Below are positions 63,058 through 64,000 of a stretch of 64,000 bases of DNA, one piece after another. How positions within the stretch are numbered: position 1 is the first letter of the stretch; every line of letters starts with the position of its first letter. The position numbers and the translations under genes are program-made. This DNA is from Planctomycetaceae bacterium (GTDB taxonomy: Bacteria; Planctomycetota; Planctomycetia; Pirellulales; Pirellulaceae), in assembly GCA_020638995.1 (NCBI GenBank), contig JACKHM010000001.1, positions 1,612,001 through 1,676,000 of the forward strand, given 5' to 3'. The notes under the pieces are model-generated. The model was not told the origin of the DNA. It ran no database searches and was given only the letters and a program-made list of their open reading frames with translations.

Positions 63058-64000
63058 TTAGCGATTGGTTCGAGCCGCCGTACCGCGTCGGATCGGAGAA
63101 CCTACGTGAGGGGCATTGCCAACGGAGACGCGTCGCGGCACAACCGCCGCAGGCTGGCCCTTATCTGGGTCGATGGCATCCACAATGATTTGAGTCTCGC
63201 CGATATCAACGAAGAACTCATCACCCGTAAGTGGATTGGTTGTTTTGTTGCCCGGCTCGTCGTCGCAGGCCAAATGAAGTGCCAAAGCCCAGGCGTCGCA
63301 ACGCGCGCGGTCCAAGGCCATCAAGCGGCTTCCCTGACTCATCTGCATCAACAGCAGCTGATCAGCAACGAACGGATAGTTACTGCTTCCTCGCATCAAC
63401 TCTAAATTTGCCTCGATCTGCCGGAAGACTTCCGCACGCTCGTAGTGCGGTTTGGAGCAGGCTTCCACAATGTCACGCATAGAGCGCAAATAGAAGAGTT
63501 CATCCTGATCAATGTTCTCGGCGACAAGGGCGGCCAGCTTATCAATTCCGATCTCATCGCGGTACTCGCGAATTTCGTCGTATGACAGTAGCGACAAAAG
63601 GTAGCCGCCGCGGATCAACTCATAGGTGTGCATACCCTGAGCGCGATCGCCGATCCAGGCGGTCGCGTCATCCGGCCATCGCTCCAATTGTTGGTCGAGC
63701 AACATTTTCAGCTGCCGGTGGAGTGTTGGTGTTGCCGCCGGATGCTTGACGATACCTTCCAAAACCTGAAGTGCCTCACCTCGCCGCATAGCTCCGGCAC
63801 TCCTGGATACGATGCTATTTTCGCCCGCGAGCAACTCGCTCACGCGCAGCATGACGCGCAGCGGTTCGATGGCGGCGTCGGGCTTTCCAGCGGCCAGCAC
63901 ACCAGCGGCATACAGGCCTTCGAGTCGATGACCGATCTCAATCGCATCGACGTAGCCCGCGTCTGCTGCCAGGCCAAGCGAGTGGTCGACGGGAAGTGCA
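63058..64000 (-). CDS. Hypothetical protein, 5' part cut by window edge
   Basis: The minus-strand frame is open from the right edge (…ALPVDHSLGLAADAGYVDAIEIGHRLEGLYAAGVLAAGKPDAAIEPL) through to a stop at 63058, so at least 313 residues are visible and the N-terminus is missing. An internal GTG at 63900 is not the true start. The visible part is helical (LHRQLKMLLDQQLERW, AEVFRQIEANLELMRG) and ends with a beta-rich segment (EFFVDIGETQIIVDAIDPDKGQPAAVVPRRVSVG). It converges with the WD40 gene. I do not recognise the family. Confidence 0.72.
   Translation of the reverse strand, partial: ALPVDHSLGLAADAGYVDAIEIGHRLEGLYAAGVLAAGKPDAAIEPLRVMLRVSELLAGENSIVSRSAGAMRRGEALQVLEGIVKHPAATPTLHRQLKMLLDQQLERWPDDATAWIGDRAQGMHTYELIRGGYLLSLLSYDEIREYRDEIGIDKLAALVAENIDQDELFYLRSMRDIVEACSKPHYERAEVFRQIEANLELMRGSSNYPFVADQLLLMQMSQGSRLMALDRARCDAWALALHLACDDEPGNKTTNPLTGDEFFVDIGETQIIVDAIDPDKGQPAAVVPRRVSVGNAPHVGSPIRRGTAARTNR

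Noticed and set aside
1..64000. CRISPR arrays, IS elements and rRNA genes
   Set aside because: No regularly spaced repeats, transposase ORFs or rRNA-like segments were seen apart from the tRNA-Glu island.

Overview
The window looks like a chromosomal segment of a planctomycete, most likely Pirellulaceae (Rhodopirellula/Blastopirellula-like). The reasons are the many secreted proteins built from the planctomycete domains PSCyt1/2/3 and PSD1-5 (DUF1549, DUF1553, DUF1585, DUF1587, DUF1588, DUF1592, DUF1595) with their HxxSHH (DUF1552) and DUF1501 partners, a sulfatase, a planctomycete-type ECF sigma factor beside a Ser/Thr kinase, a PVC-type haem-binding propeller protein, and many genes without a strong Shine-Dalgarno.

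Layout. 1-4.7 kb: a partial unknown gene, a subtilisin-like protease, an HSDL2-like dehydrogenase and a secreted S15/CocE hydrolase. 4.8-15.1 kb: a PSD cytochrome/DUF1552 pair, a GFO/IDH/MocA oxidoreductase, and a DUF1549-DUF1553/DUF1501 pair. 15.2-20.2 kb: PaiB-like protein, D-lactate/glycolate dehydrogenase, ECF sigma factor and a LamG-bearing kinase. 20.3-29.8 kb: two more PSD/DUF1552 pairs around a soluble Aer-like PAS receptor. 29.8-35.5 kb: hybrid histidine kinase, sulfatase, an EF-hand fragment, thioredoxin-like protein and TatD. 35.5-49.1 kb: a long leftward complex I cluster (nuoI, DUF2203, nuoA, C, D, H, J, K, L, M, N, then a helical protein). nuoB, E, F and G are absent, and several membrane subunits carry large unusual insertions. 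49.9 kb: csrA. 50.3-57.1 kb: a 6.7-kb island integrated in tRNA-Glu(TTC), with all genes pointing at the tRNA. 57.2-64 kb: a CBM9-like protein, a PVC-type haem protein/DUF1501/WD40 operon, and a second partial unknown gene.

The most striking observation concerns the island. The integrase gene runs leftward across the left attachment site and ends inside the tRNA anticodon loop. The right attachment site lies in the same reading frame, at the start of an otherwise unexplained 64-codon ORF that ends just before a GC-rich hairpin. In the excised circle the integrase frame would therefore continue through the att core into that ORF and gain a different C-terminal tail (about 493 instead of 441 residues) plus a terminator-like hairpin. 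Integration would cut both off. Three copies of a 20-bp direct repeat flank the att core and lie within or beside these tails.

Other notable points are an SHD1-like domain inserted in one PSD cytochrome, and a surface-protein-like insertion of about 140 residues in NuoM.
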